Shown here: positions 41,734 through 49,503 of the stretch, piece after piece
Numbering within the stretch: the stretch's first letter is position 1
Layout: the number at the start of each line of letters is the position of its first letter
Assembly: GCF_947495705.1 (NCBI RefSeq)
Contig: NZ_CANLZR010000003.1
Span: 124,001 to 188,000 of the forward strand
Length of the DNA stretch: 64,000 bases
Source of the DNA: an uncultured Phycicoccus sp.
GTDB taxonomy: Bacteria; Actinomycetota; Actinomycetes; Actinomycetales; Dermatophilaceae
Direction of reading: 5' to 3'
Program-made: the position numbers and the translations under genes
Notes under the pieces: generated by a model
Seen by the model: the letters and a program-made list of their open reading frames with translations, nothing else
Databases searched by the model: none
What the model was told of the DNA's origin: nothing

Positions 41734-43322
41734 CACGGCGAGCCTCCGAGCACGGTGCCGAGAGCCGCGCGGACCCGGTCGGCACGCTTCTCGGGGGACT
41801 CCGGTGCCTCGGTGCCGGCCAGCTCGGCCGCGACCCGGCCGGCGCACCGCGGGCACGCGAAGGACGTCCCGCTCCAGGTCCCGAAGCCGGTGCGGTAGCG
41901 GTCGGGGTCGGCCGTGGCCCGGGCCGGGCTGGCGCCGTGCGCCGGTACGGCCAGCCCACCACGGCCGGACCCGTCGAGCGTGACCGGCATCGTGCTCACG
42001 ACCGCGACGCCGGGCTCGTACGTCGTCACCCAGTCGCCGGTGTTCGAGAAGACGGCGACGGTGCCGTCGGCGGGGTTCGCCGCCCCGACACTCGTGACGG
42101 GCACCGCGGTCGCGGCGCGGGTGGTGAGGGCGGCCGGCCAGAAGTGCTCGGTCGTGGCGCCGTTGCCCGCCGCGGCGACGACGGCCACGCCGTCCTCCGC
42201 CAGCGCGCGCAGGAGGCCGAAGAGGGCGCCCTCGTCCTCCACCGCGCCAGGGCTCTCGTGGTAGTAGCCGAGCGACAGGTTGACGACGTCGACGGGGTCG
42301 CCGTCGCCGCGCCCGTCGAGGGCGGCCCAGTGGTAGAGCGCCAGGGCGCCGAGCGCCTCGATGACGTCGCGCTCGTCGGCCGCGCCGTCGCCGTACATGA
42401 CCGGGACGATGACGAGGCGCGCGTCGGGGCAGTGCTGCCGGATGACGCCCGCCACGAACGTGCCGTGGCCGGCGAGCGCGTCGAGGGTGCCGTTGACGTG
42501 GTCGATGGTGACCCCGGCGCGCTCGGGGTCGTCCGCGGCAGCGAACCGCAGGCCGATGGGGACACCGCCGACGCGCGGGTCGCGCTCGACGAGCGGTGAC
42601 CCGTCGAACCACGGGTGCTCGCCGAGGCCCGTGTCGAGGACGGCGACGACGGGGGAGCACCGCCCCGTGCCGGCCGGCGCCGGGACGTCGAGGACGACGG
42701 GGCCACGCCCGGTGGCCGTGCCCGGGGCGCCGACGCCGCCCATGTAGCCGACGCCGCCCATGTACCCGACGCCGCCCATGTACCCGACGCCGCCCATGTA
42801 CCCGACGCCGCCCATGTACCCGACCCCCTCGAGCGAGCCGGCGCTCATGAGGACGTGGTTCAGACCCCAGCGGGCGACCTTCTCGCCGAACTCGGCACGG
42901 GCCCGCTGGAGGACGCTCCAGGCGTCGAGCGGCGCGGCGAGCCGCGCCGCCGCGGGGACGAGCTCCACCGCGGTGTGCATCACCCGCCCGAGCCGGTCGT
43001 CGTACCCCAGCTCCGCGGCTGGGCCGACCACGGCACTGGGCAGGACCCGTGCGCTGAAGCCCATCTGGTCGCCGAGCTCCGCGAGGATGCCGAGCGGGTC
43101 GCCCAGCTGGTCCTGCGTGAGACCCGGGACGAGGAGCCGGTGCGGGATGTAGCCGACCGGATGAGGGGCCGGCTCGTCACCGATGCGGTCCGCGGTCGCC
43201 GGGTCGAGCACCGTCGCGTGGAACCGCCGCAGGGCCGAGTCGGGGATCCCGAAGACGGGCGTCGGGGGGCGTCGGCCGCGCCCGTTGCCGCCGGTCGCGG
43301 ACTCGGGACCGTTGGCGTCCAT
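41733..43322 (-). CDS. S8 family (subtilisin-like) serine protease
   Basis: 529 residues, first gene of the operon. Catalytic triad: Asp230 in VVAVLDTGLG, His286 in GHGTFVAGVI, Ser487 in GTSFACPRCAG. No signal peptide is visible (the protein starts MDANGPESATGGNGRGRRPP), so unlike most subtilases it seems to stay in the cytosol. Before the catalytic domain, residues ~165-198 consist of five VGYMGG repeats. The N-terminal 150 residues may be a prodomain. Cytosolic S8 plus ECF sigma plus CHAT points to a proteolytic signalling pathway rather than nutrient degradation. Confidence 0.88.
   Translation of the reverse strand: MDANGPESATGGNGRGRRPPTPVFGIPDSALRRFHATVLDPATADRIGDEPAPHPVGYIPHRLLVPGLTQDQLGDPLGILAELGDQMGFSARVLPSAVVGPAAELGYDDRLGRVMHTAVELVPAAARLAAPLDAWSVLQRARAEFGEKVARWGLNHVLMSAGSLEGVGYMGGVGYMGGVGYMGGVGYMGGVGYMGGVGAPGTATGRGPVVLDVPAPAGTGRCSPVVAVLDTGLGEHPWFDGSPLVERDPRVGGVPIGLRFAAADDPERAGVTIDHVNGTLDALAGHGTFVAGVIRQHCPDARLVIVPVMYGDGAADERDVIEALGALALYHWAALDGRGDGDPVDVVNLSLGYYHESPGAVEDEGALFGLLRALAEDGVAVVAAAGNGATTEHFWPAALTTRAATAVPVTSVGAANPADGTVAVFSNTGDWVTTYEPGVAVVSTMPVTLDGSGRGGLAVPAHGASPARATADPDRYRTGFGTWSGTSFACPRCAGRVAAELAGTEAPESPEKRADRVRAALGTVLGGSP
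42733..42832 (-). repeat. 18-bp tandem repeats in the S8 protease gene
   Basis: Five units of GCCCATGTACCCGACGCC (plus-strand reading), nearly identical, with one TAGCCG variant at the edge. They encode consecutive VGYMGG hexapeptides between prodomain and catalytic domain. Confidence 0.9.
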
Positions 43323-43368
43323 GGGCAGCTCCTGTGCGCGAGACCGCGGTCAAGGGACCGTGGCGACT

Positions 43369-43394
43369 CAGCGTAGTGATGATCGTCGACGCTG
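43369..43394 (-). promoter_or_regulatory. Inverted repeat upstream of the protease/sigma/CHAT operon
   Basis: Arms CAGCGT and ACGCTG separated by 14 bases, 47 bases before the protease ATG. On the minus strand the right arm contains TACGCT, which could be a -10 box. Could be a regulator site or promoter for the operon; nothing else is apparent in the 288-base gap 43323-43610. Confidence 0.35.
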
Positions 43395-43610
43395 AACAGG
43401 AGCGTGTTGTGGGGCCGGTGATACATGGCAGCCGGCAGCGGACCCCGGGGTCCGAGGTATCAGGGCGTCGTCGGGACGCTCCTTCGTTCGAGGAGCCGTC
43501 GTGGCGGTGCCTCCGAGGTCTGCGCGCAGGGGCGCAGGCGTCGGGGCAGCGTCACGCGTCCTGCCGACGCAGGCAGGGAACGTGGCGGTGCCCGCCCAGG
43601 ACGGACCCGG

Positions 43611-44006
43611 TCAGTCGGTGCCCGTCGGCGGCCGGGTGGCTGCCGACCAGGCGTCCTCGTGCTCGGCGCCGTTCGTGTCGGCCCGCGTCGAGGGCGCACC
43701 TGCGGTGGATGCGCCACCGGAGTGCTTCCCGCTCGAGGAGTCGTGCGAGATGGCCTCGGAGGCGATGGTCTTGCCCTGGCGCAGCGTCGATGCGGTGGCG
43801 CGGGCGGCGTCGGCGACCATGTCGGCGACGACGGGGGCGGCCTTGGTCCGGGCGACCTCCTTGGCGTGCGCGACCTGCTTCTGCACCGGCGGGGAGTTCC
43901 ACACCTTGGTGGAGGTCCGCTGGATCTGCTCGTAGCGTCGCGTCCCGGCCTTGGCCCCGAGGACGTAGCCCGCGGCCATACCCGCGAGGAAGGACAGCTT
44001 GCCCAT
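43611..44006 (-). CDS. Small YtxH-like membrane-associated protein
   Basis: 131 residues. The N-terminus KLSFLAGMAAGYVLGAKAGT followed by RRYEQIQRTSTKVWNSPPVQ matches a small actinobacterial family, sometimes mislabelled protoporphyrinogen oxidase, with one short Gly-rich hydrophobic helix like YtxH proteins. The middle is a charged amphipathic helix (KQVAHAKEVARTKAAPVVAD) and the tail is Ser/Thr/Gly-rich and disordered. Function unknown, possibly envelope stress. AAAGGAG precedes the ATG. Confidence 0.7.
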   Translation of the reverse strand: MGKLSFLAGMAAGYVLGAKAGTRRYEQIQRTSTKVWNSPPVQKQVAHAKEVARTKAAPVVADMVADAARATASTLRQGKTIASEAISHDSSSGKHSGGASTAGAPSTRADTNGAEHEDAWSAATRPPTGTD

Positions 44007-44116
44007 GGGGGCTCCTTTCGTCGTCCTCGACCTTACCTACCAGGCCTCCGCCGTAGTCCCCGGGTGCACCGACGTTCAGGGCATACCCTTGACCCTCGTC
44101 CGGCCTGTCCGGGTGA

Positions 44117-44203
44117 GGAGGGCTCGCATAGTGGCCTAGTGCGGCGGTCTTGAAAACCGCTATGGCGGCAACGTCATCGTGGGTTCGAATCCCACGCCCT
44201 CCG
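44117..44203 (+). tRNA. serT: tRNA-Ser (anticodon UGA)
   Basis: 87-base class II tRNA. Acceptor GGAGGGC pairs with GCCCTCC; anticodon arm GCGGT-CTTGAAA-ACCGC gives UGA; a long variable arm (TATGGCGGCAACGTCATC region) and T arm GTGGGTTCGAATCCCAC follow. CCA is not encoded. A lower-GC gene follows about 200 bases downstream. Confidence 0.95.
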
Positions 44204-44396
44204 CCCACCATCTGCTGGCAGGTGCCTCCCACCACTGCTGGGACGGCCTCAATGCCCGTGAGACGGTACGGGCCTCTCAATCCCCCTGCCCCGGGGATGC
44301 ACGGGCGCAAGGCCCGGCGGCTCGAAATTCGGCGTGCGTTCGACCCGAACGGAGCGTCAGAGGGCGAGACAGGGCGCAGAGGCCTAGTTCGCGGCG
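44204..44396. other. Non-coding stretch behind tRNA-Ser
   Basis: About 190 bases with no supported gene, more mixed in composition than the surroundings. No second copy of the tRNA 3' end was found downstream inside the window, so an attachment site cannot be shown. Confidence 0.4.
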
Positions 44397-44402
44397 TAAC
44401 GT
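44397..44402 (+). promoter_or_regulatory. Leaderless -10 box of the low-GC membrane protein gene
   Basis: TAACGT ends 6 bases before the GTG start at 44409. Confidence 0.45.
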
Positions 44403-44408
44403 GCAGGG

Positions 44409-44897
44409 GTGAATCTGGAATGGGTGGTACCGCTGCTCACGGCGGTTTTGGGGTTCCTCGGAGGTAATGGCTGGTCGCGTCTTCAGTTAAGCGGCCGGCT
44501 GCGTGCTGACGTCGCGGCCGAGGTTGAGATCCTCAACCAGATGCCTGCCGGGCGTGCCCGTGACGCGCTCGCTCAACACATCGACGGCCGGGTGCTTCTC
44601 CTGGTCGCCGAGCAAGAAGGCCGTACATCAACTGAGCGGCAGAATGTGCGTTGGGCTGTCGTATTCATTCTGCTTGGACTGCTCCTTCCGGTATTGGCCT
44701 ACGTAGAACCTGAGTTTGCTGCCTCGCCGTGGCTTCCCAGCGCCTTCAGGGTTATGGGGGTAGCGATGATGGCATTTGGCTTCTTCTCCTTGATGCGTGT
44801 TCGGGAGCAACATCAGCAACGCAAGTGGGCCAAGCGTCGAGCAGCAGAGACCGATGTGATCGCTGCCCAGGGTTCCTCGTCGTCGCAGCCGGACTGA
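44409..44897 (+). CDS. Two-to-three-TM membrane protein of unknown function, atypical base composition
   Basis: 162 residues. An N-terminal hydrophobic helix (VVPLLTAVLGFLGGNGW), a polar helical segment (ADVAAEVEILNQMPAGRARD), two further hydrophobic helices (AVVFILLGLLLPVLAYV and FRVMGVAMMAFGFFSLM) and a basic, Gln-rich cytoplasmic tail. Family not recognised. Codon use includes many A/T-ending codons (ATT, GTA, CTT, TCA), visibly unlike neighbouring genes, which together with its place behind tRNA-Ser suggests recent acquisition. GTG start in leaderless context. Confidence 0.6.
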   Translation: MNLEWVVPLLTAVLGFLGGNGWSRLQLSGRLRADVAAEVEILNQMPAGRARDALAQHIDGRVLLLVAEQEGRTSTERQNVRWAVVFILLGLLLPVLAYVEPEFAASPWLPSAFRVMGVAMMAFGFFSLMRVREQHQQRKWAKRRAAETDVIAAQGSSSSQPD

Positions 44898-44994
44898 GAC
44901 CCGCAGCCAGAGGGAGCAGCGCCGGCGTGGGTGTGGGCAGGATCGAAGGAGGTTGAAGATTGCCGAGCTACGAGTGCCTCGCGGTGATTGGTCG

Positions 44995-45801
44995 TCAGAA
45001 GAGCGCCGGCGCGCTGCGCGCCCCGGTGTAGAGCGCGACCCCCACGAGCATCACGGCGAACGTGCCGGACAGGTGGCGGGCGTCCACCCGGCTCGCGACC
45101 CGGCCGCCGACGAGGCTGGCGGCCAGGGCCGCCACCGTGAACCCGGCGATGAGGCGCCAGTCGAGGTCGCCAGCGCCCGCGGAGACCCGGCTCGCGAGGG
45201 CGGTGGCGCTGTTGACGGCGATGACGAGCAGCGAGGTGCCCACCGCCACCGGCATGGGGAACGCCAGCGCGAGCACGAGGGCGGGAACGACGACGAACCC
45301 GCCGCCGACCCCGAAGAACCCGGTGAACAGGCCGGCGACGCTGGCGGTGACGACGAGCTTGACCACCCGGGGGCAGGCGCAGCGCAGCGGCCGCAGGCTC
45401 AGCATGGGCTCGGCGGTCGGGTCCGCGTCGGGGGCGGAGCCGGGTCGCAGGGCCTTGCGCAGCATCAGCGTCGCGACGACGAGCATGAGGCCGGCGAAGG
45501 CGGTGAGCAGGACCTGCTGGGGCACCCGCGCCGCGAGGAGGGACCCGAGGATCGCTCCGCCCGCGCCGAGGCCACCGAAGAGCAGGCCCTGGCCCGCCCG
45601 GACCCGACCGGCGCGGGCGTGCTGGATCACCGCGCCCAGCGAGGTGAGCCCCACGATGACGAGCGAGGTCGTCGTCGCGGTCCGCGGGTCCTGCCCGAGC
45701 GCGTAGACGAGAGCGGGGACGGTGAGGACCGACCCGCCCCCGCCCAGCGCGCCGAGCGAGAGACCGATGAGCAGGCCGAGCGGGATCGCCAGGATCGGCA
45801 C
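44995..45801 (-). CDS. TauE/SafE family sulfur-anion exporter
   Basis: 268 residues with about eight membrane helices. The paired Gly-rich motifs GALGGGGSVLTVPALVYALG near the N-terminus and TGFFGVGGGFVVVPALVLAL in the second half are diagnostic of TauE/SafE permeases, which export sulfite or similar sulfur anions. It ends a three-gene operon with a small Cys protein and an MBL-rhodanese enzyme, so export of sulfite or thiosulfate formed from persulfides is the likely job, as with TauE of the staphylococcal cst locus. A cytoplasmic loop with LRCACP adds two Cys residues. Confidence 0.85.
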   Translation of the reverse strand: MPILAIPLGLLIGLSLGALGGGGSVLTVPALVYALGQDPRTATTTSLVIVGLTSLGAVIQHARAGRVRAGQGLLFGGLGAGGAILGSLLAARVPQQVLLTAFAGLMLVVATLMLRKALRPGSAPDADPTAEPMLSLRPLRCACPRVVKLVVTASVAGLFTGFFGVGGGFVVVPALVLALAFPMPVAVGTSLLVIAVNSATALASRVSAGAGDLDWRLIAGFTVAALAASLVGGRVASRVDARHLSGTFAVMLVGVALYTGARSAPALF

Positions 45802-45819
45802 GTGCTGCTCTCGCCCGGC

Positions 45820-45987
45820 TCAGCGACGGCTGAGAACGCGGTCCAGGAAGGACGCCCCTTGCGGCTCGTCGCCGTGGCCCGGGCAGCGCTGGGGCTGCGG
45901 GACCCCGGCCATGACCTGGTCGACGTGCTGGCCGCAGCCGGCCCAGGTGGTCTTGCCGCAGATGGAGCAGTTGGCGGGTCGGCACAT
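45820..45987 (-). CDS. Small cysteine-rich protein of the sulfur operon
   Basis: 55 residues: MCRPANCSICGKTTWAGCGQ, then HVDQVMAGVPQPQRCPGH and a polar tail. Five Cys and three His residues in CxxC..C..H..C order suggest a zinc-ribbon or a small thiol/metal-binding protein. GGAGATCCATC precedes the ATG. Short proteins of this kind are common in actinobacterial genomes beside rhodanese genes; their role is unknown. It lies 61 bases after the MBL-rhodanese gene and 18 before tauE. Confidence 0.65.
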   Translation of the reverse strand: MCRPANCSICGKTTWAGCGQHVDQVMAGVPQPQRCPGHGDEPQGASFLDRVLSRR

Positions 45988-46048
45988 GATGGATCTCCTC
46001 GAGAGGTTGGGGGGTGGCGCAGAAGTACAGGGAAGGACGGACGGACGG

Positions 46049-47428
46049 TCAGGCGGCGGCGACCATCGGCAGCCCGGTCTCGCCGGCCTTCTCGAACTCG
46101 TCGTCGATGGCGACGACCCGGCGGCCGCGGGCGGCCAGAACGGAGGCCGCGATCGAGGCGCGGTAGCCGCTGGCGCAGTGGACCCACACCTCGCCGTCCG
46201 GCACCTCGTCGATCCGGTCGAGCAACTCGTGCAGGGGGATCGCGACGGCACCCTCGATGTGCCCGTCGCCGACCTCGGAGTCCCGGCGGACGTCGAGGAC
46301 GGTGACCGGGCGGTGGTGCCGGACCTCCGCGAGGTCGGCGAAGACCGCCCGCGGGAAGGTGCCGAGCGGGGCGTCGGTCCACTCGCTCGGGTCGCCGGTG
46401 GCGGCGCCCTCGAGCCGGTCGATGCCGATCCGCACCAGCTCACGCTGGGCCTCGGCGACCTGCTCCGGGGTGTCGCCCAGCAGCGTGAGCGGGGTGCCCC
46501 ACGGGATGAGCCAGCCGAGGTACGTGGCGAACTGCCCGTCGACGCCGATGTTGAGGGTGCCGGTGACATGGCCCGCGGCGAACGCGGTGCGGTTGCGCAG
46601 GTCGACGACCCACTCGCCGGCGGCGATACGCGCCGCGACGGTGTCCTTGTCGGCCGACTCCGGCGTCGACAGCTCGGGGGCGTCGGGGCCGGCGCTGTTC
46701 ATCGGGCCCATGTGCACGTAGTAGGCGGGGTAGTCGTCGAGCCCGGCGAGGGTGTCGGCGACCCAGCGGTCCTCGTCCTCGGTGAGGACGGGGTTCTCGC
46801 GGCGCTCGGTGCCGATCGTCGAGGACGTGGAGTTCCCGGAGGAGCCGGACGAGCAGAAGGAGCCGAACCCGTGCGTGGGCAGCACGTCGGCGTCGTCGGG
46901 GAGGGTGTCGGCCAGCCGGTGCGCGGAGGCGAACTGGTGGTGGACGAGGTCGTCGGTGTGCTCGGGGCCGAGCAGGTCCGGCCGGCCGGTCGCGCCGAAC
47001 AACAGCGACCCGCCGGTGAAGACGGCGACCGTCTCGGCCGCTGCGGTCTCGAGGGCGTACGACAGGTGGGTGTAGGTGTGTCCCGGGGTGGCGATGGCGC
47101 GGACCTTGAGGTCGGCGGACACCTCCACGACGTCACCGTCGCTCACGGGCGTGCGGTCGAAGGAGACCTCGTCCGCCGCGTTGACGTGGTACGCCGCGCC
47201 GGTCGCCTCGGCGAGGGCCAGGCCGCCGGTGACGTAGTCGTTGTGGATGTGGGTCTCGAAGACGTGCGTGATGGTGACGCCGGCCTCCGCGGCGAGGTCG
47301 AGGACCCGGTCGATGTCGCGCTGCGGGTCGACGACGAGGGCGACCGAGCCGTCGTGCGCGAGGTACGAGCGGTCGCCCAGCGTGGGGGTCTCCACGGGGA
47401 GGATGACAGGGGTGGTGCCGTTGCTCAT
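46049..47428 (-). CDS. MBL-fold persulfide dioxygenase-like/rhodanese fusion
   Basis: 459 residues. N-terminal metallo-beta-lactamase domain with metal ligands in THIHNDYVTGG (HxHxD variant), TPGHTYTH and THGFGSFC, typical of ETHE1/CstB persulfide dioxygenases. Two rhodanese modules follow: the first (VDLRNRTAFAAGHVTGTLNI) lacks an active-site Cys at the loop, the second (VLDVRRDSEVGDGHIEGAV) carries catalytic Cys in VWVHCASGYRAS. It should oxidise low-molecular-weight persulfides to sulfite/thiosulfate. Start ATG 47428 is supported by GGAAGG; 12 codons upstream another Met exists. A CstR/CsoR-like palindrome lies in its promoter. Confidence 0.87.
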   Translation of the reverse strand: MSNGTTPVILPVETPTLGDRSYLAHDGSVALVVDPQRDIDRVLDLAAEAGVTITHVFETHIHNDYVTGGLALAEATGAAYHVNAADEVSFDRTPVSDGDVVEVSADLKVRAIATPGHTYTHLSYALETAAAETVAVFTGGSLLFGATGRPDLLGPEHTDDLVHHQFASAHRLADTLPDDADVLPTHGFGSFCSSGSSGNSTSSTIGTERRENPVLTEDEDRWVADTLAGLDDYPAYYVHMGPMNSAGPDAPELSTPESADKDTVAARIAAGEWVVDLRNRTAFAAGHVTGTLNIGVDGQFATYLGWLIPWGTPLTLLGDTPEQVAEAQRELVRIGIDRLEGAATGDPSEWTDAPLGTFPRAVFADLAEVRHHRPVTVLDVRRDSEVGDGHIEGAVAIPLHELLDRIDEVPDGEVWVHCASGYRASIAASVLAARGRRVVAIDDEFEKAGETGLPMVAAA

Positions 47429-47513
47429 GGCGGGGACCTTCCTGGTGGCTGTCGGTGAGTCCATGGTGGCGCGGTCGGGTGGGTGCCGGCGTGGACGTTG
47501 CGCACCACTTTAG

Positions 47514-47527
47514 TACCCCCGGGGGTA
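47514..47527. promoter_or_regulatory. CstR/CsoR-like operator palindrome
   Basis: Perfect palindrome TACCCCCGGGGGTA between the divergent MBL-rhodanese and DUF302 genes. On the minus strand it falls between TTGGAA (-35-like) and a TACTAA/CTAAAG -10 region. CsoR-family repressors bind G/C-tract sites flanked by TA of this form; the persulfide-sensing member CstR controls rhodanese-MBL and tauE genes. Confidence 0.6.
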
Positions 47528-47640
47528 TTGTTCCAAACCGAGCGGGAGGGCGCCGCCTCCAAGGTCGCAGGTGGCTCCGGGCCTGGGCCACCGTTCCGCG
47601 CGGCACAATCCGATGCGACCACCAGTGAAGGGAGCACGCC

Positions 47641-48045
47641 ATGGGCTACGCCATGACCACCACCCTCGACACCCCGTTCGACCGGGCCGTCGAGGACGTC
47701 CGTTCCGCCCTCGGGGACCAGGGCTTCGGGGTCCTCACCGAGATCGACCTCGCCGGGACGCTCAAGGAGAAGATCGACGCGGACATCGCCCCCCAGGTGA
47801 TCCTCGGGGCGTGCCGGCCGCCCCTGGCCCACGCCGCCGTTCAGGCGGAGCCGTCGATCGGCCTGCTGCTCCCGTGCAACGTCGTCGTCCGGTCCCTCGA
47901 GGACGGGCGGACCGCCGTCGAGGCGATGGACCCCCGCGTCATGGTCACGGTCACCGGCAACGAGGCCCTCGGGGAGGTGGCCGCCGACGCGCACGCGCGA
48001 CTCGACGCGGCGCTGGCCGCCCTCGGCGGAACCGCCGGGAACTGA
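47641..48045 (+). CDS. DUF302 domain protein
   Basis: 134 residues. The pattern PFDRAVEDVRSALGDQGFGV, IDLAGTLKEKIDADI, ILGACRPPLAHAAVQAEPSI and GLLLPCNVVV is the DUF302 family, small dimeric proteins often encoded with sulfur and thiol-stress genes but of unknown biochemistry; the conserved ACRP and PCN cysteines are present. GAAGGGAG precedes the ATG. Divergent from the persulfide operon across the CstR-like site, so probably co-regulated. Confidence 0.85.
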   Translation: MGYAMTTTLDTPFDRAVEDVRSALGDQGFGVLTEIDLAGTLKEKIDADIAPQVILGACRPPLAHAAVQAEPSIGLLLPCNVVVRSLEDGRTAVEAMDPRVMVTVTGNEALGEVAADAHARLDAALAALGGTAGN

Positions 48046-48071
48046 GGCCTCGCCACCCCCGGAGTGACGGC

Positions 48072-48077
48072 TAGCGT
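48072..48077 (+). promoter_or_regulatory. Leaderless -10 box of the cupin gene
   Basis: TAGCGT lies 6 bases before the ATG of the cupin gene. Confidence 0.45.
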
Positions 48078-48083
48078 GGCGGG

Positions 48084-48470
48084 ATGGTCGACCGGGAGCC
48101 CGTGCGCGTCGTCGGCGACGACGAGCTCGTCGCCGCCGACCCGACCGAGGGGATGCTGCGGCGGCGGGCGTTCGAGGTGCCGGGTCTGTGGGCTGGGCAG
48201 GTCGTCACCGCGCCCGGCTCGGTGTCCGGGTGGCACCACCACGACTCCAACACGAGCATGCTCTACGTCGTCCGCGGCGTGCTGCGCCTCGAGTGCGAAG
48301 GGGTCGACGGGTGGCTCGACGCACCGGCCGGCAGCTACGTCCATGTGCCGGCGTTCACCGTGCACCGCGAGTCCAACCCCGGGCAGGAGCCGTCGCTCGC
48401 CGTCATCGCGCGCTCGGGCATCGGGATCCCCACGGTCAACGTCGACGCGGCGCCACCGCCGCACCGCTGA
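48084..48470 (+). CDS. Cupin-domain protein
   Basis: 128 residues. The cupin signature is present as GWHHHDSNTSMLYVVRGVLR (metal-ligand His cluster and Glu/Val turn) and the second motif as APAGSYVHVPAFTVHRESN. Likely a metal-binding single-domain beta barrel; reaction unknown. No signal peptide. Leaderless start. It lies in a same-strand run with DUF302 and DUF1206 genes with short gaps. Confidence 0.8.
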   Translation: MVDREPVRVVGDDELVAADPTEGMLRRRAFEVPGLWAGQVVTAPGSVSGWHHHDSNTSMLYVVRGVLRLECEGVDGWLDAPAGSYVHVPAFTVHRESNPGQEPSLAVIARSGIGIPTVNVDAAPPPHR

Positions 48471-48516
48471 TGCCCTCCGTCTCGGTGCGCCGACGGGGCG
48501 CGGCCAGGGTCGCCGC

Positions 48517-49488
48517 GTGAGCGCCGACCAGGCCGCCGCGGCCCCCGACGAGCCGCGGGTCTCGACCCCCGACAACTCACTCGCGGCCGCGGTCCGGGGC
48601 CTCGAGGACGCCGCCGCCCCCGTCGTCGACGTCACCCGGCAGGCCGTCGAGACGGTGCGCCACCAGTCCGAGGCTGTGGCCGAGGTGGCCCATCAGGTCG
48701 CCGACGCCACGATCGAGGCGGCCGAGGTCGCCGAGACCCACGCCGCGGTCAGCACCGGGGCCCGCGTCGGCTTCTTCCTCGACGGGCTCCTCCATGCGGC
48801 GATGGGATGGGCCGGGCTCCAGATCGTGTGGATGGGCCGCAGCAGCAGCACCGCGGACGAGTCCGGCGCGTTGACCGGGATCGCGTCCTCGCTCGGCGGC
48901 CGGGCGGTGCTCTGGGTCGGCTTCCTCGGGTTCGCGGTCGTCGCTCTGTGGAACCTGTCGCGGGGGCTCACCGGGCGACACTGCCGGACCGGCCGCAAGC
49001 GGCTCGAGCACGCGGCCGACGGCCTCACCTACGTCACGGTGGCCTGGTCGGCCGCTGCCTTCGCCGTCGGCACGGGGCAGACGAGCCGGGAGTCGACGAT
49101 GGGGATCACGCGCACCCTGCTCGCCCTGCCCGCCGGGGTGCTGCTCGTCGTCGGCACCGGTGTGGCCGTCGCCGGGGTGGGGGCCTTCAGCGTCTGGTCG
49201 GGCCTGTCGCGGGACTTCCTCCTCGACCTCGCCCAGCGGCCCGGGCGTCTCGTCGTCGCGGTCGGGATCCTGGGCTTCGTCGCCCGCGGGGTCGTGTACG
49301 GGCTCGTCGGCGTGCTCTTCTTCGTCGCGGCCTGGACCCACGACGTGGACGAGTCGACCGGGATCGACGGGGCGCTGCGCTTCCTGCAGGGCGTGCCGGG
49401 TGGCGAAGCGGCGCTCGCCCTCCTGTCGGCGGGACTGGTCGCGTTCGGGGTCTACCTCATGACGCGCGCCCGCCACCTGCGCGCCTGA
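48517..49488 (+). CDS. DUF1206 family six-TM membrane protein
   Basis: 323 residues. A helical, Ala/Val-rich cytoplasmic N-terminus of about 80 residues (VVDVTRQAVETVRHQSEAVA, coiled-coil-like) precedes three repeats of a two-helix unit (ARVGFFLDGLLHAAMGWAGL, LEHAADGLTYVTVAWSAAAF, VAVGILGFVARGVVYGLVGV), the arrangement of DUF1206 proteins. Function unknown. GTG 48517 is taken as start; no better codon is present between the cupin stop and the conserved region. Converges with the lacI-type gene with 15 bases between stops. Confidence 0.8.
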   Translation: MSADQAAAAPDEPRVSTPDNSLAAAVRGLEDAAAPVVDVTRQAVETVRHQSEAVAEVAHQVADATIEAAEVAETHAAVSTGARVGFFLDGLLHAAMGWAGLQIVWMGRSSSTADESGALTGIASSLGGRAVLWVGFLGFAVVALWNLSRGLTGRHCRTGRKRLEHAADGLTYVTVAWSAAAFAVGTGQTSRESTMGITRTLLALPAGVLLVVGTGVAVAGVGAFSVWSGLSRDFLLDLAQRPGRLVVAVGILGFVARGVVYGLVGVLFFVAAWTHDVDESTGIDGALRFLQGVPGGEAALALLSAGLVAFGVYLMTRARHLRA

Positions 49489-49503
49489 GTGTGATCCGAG
49501 AGG

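Noticed and set aside
43552-44310. Minus-strand frame of 252 codons containing IRTHDDVAAIAVFKTAALGH
   Set aside because: This is the antisense translation of the tRNA-Ser gene, a well-known annotation artefact; the rest overlaps the YtxH-like gene in another frame.
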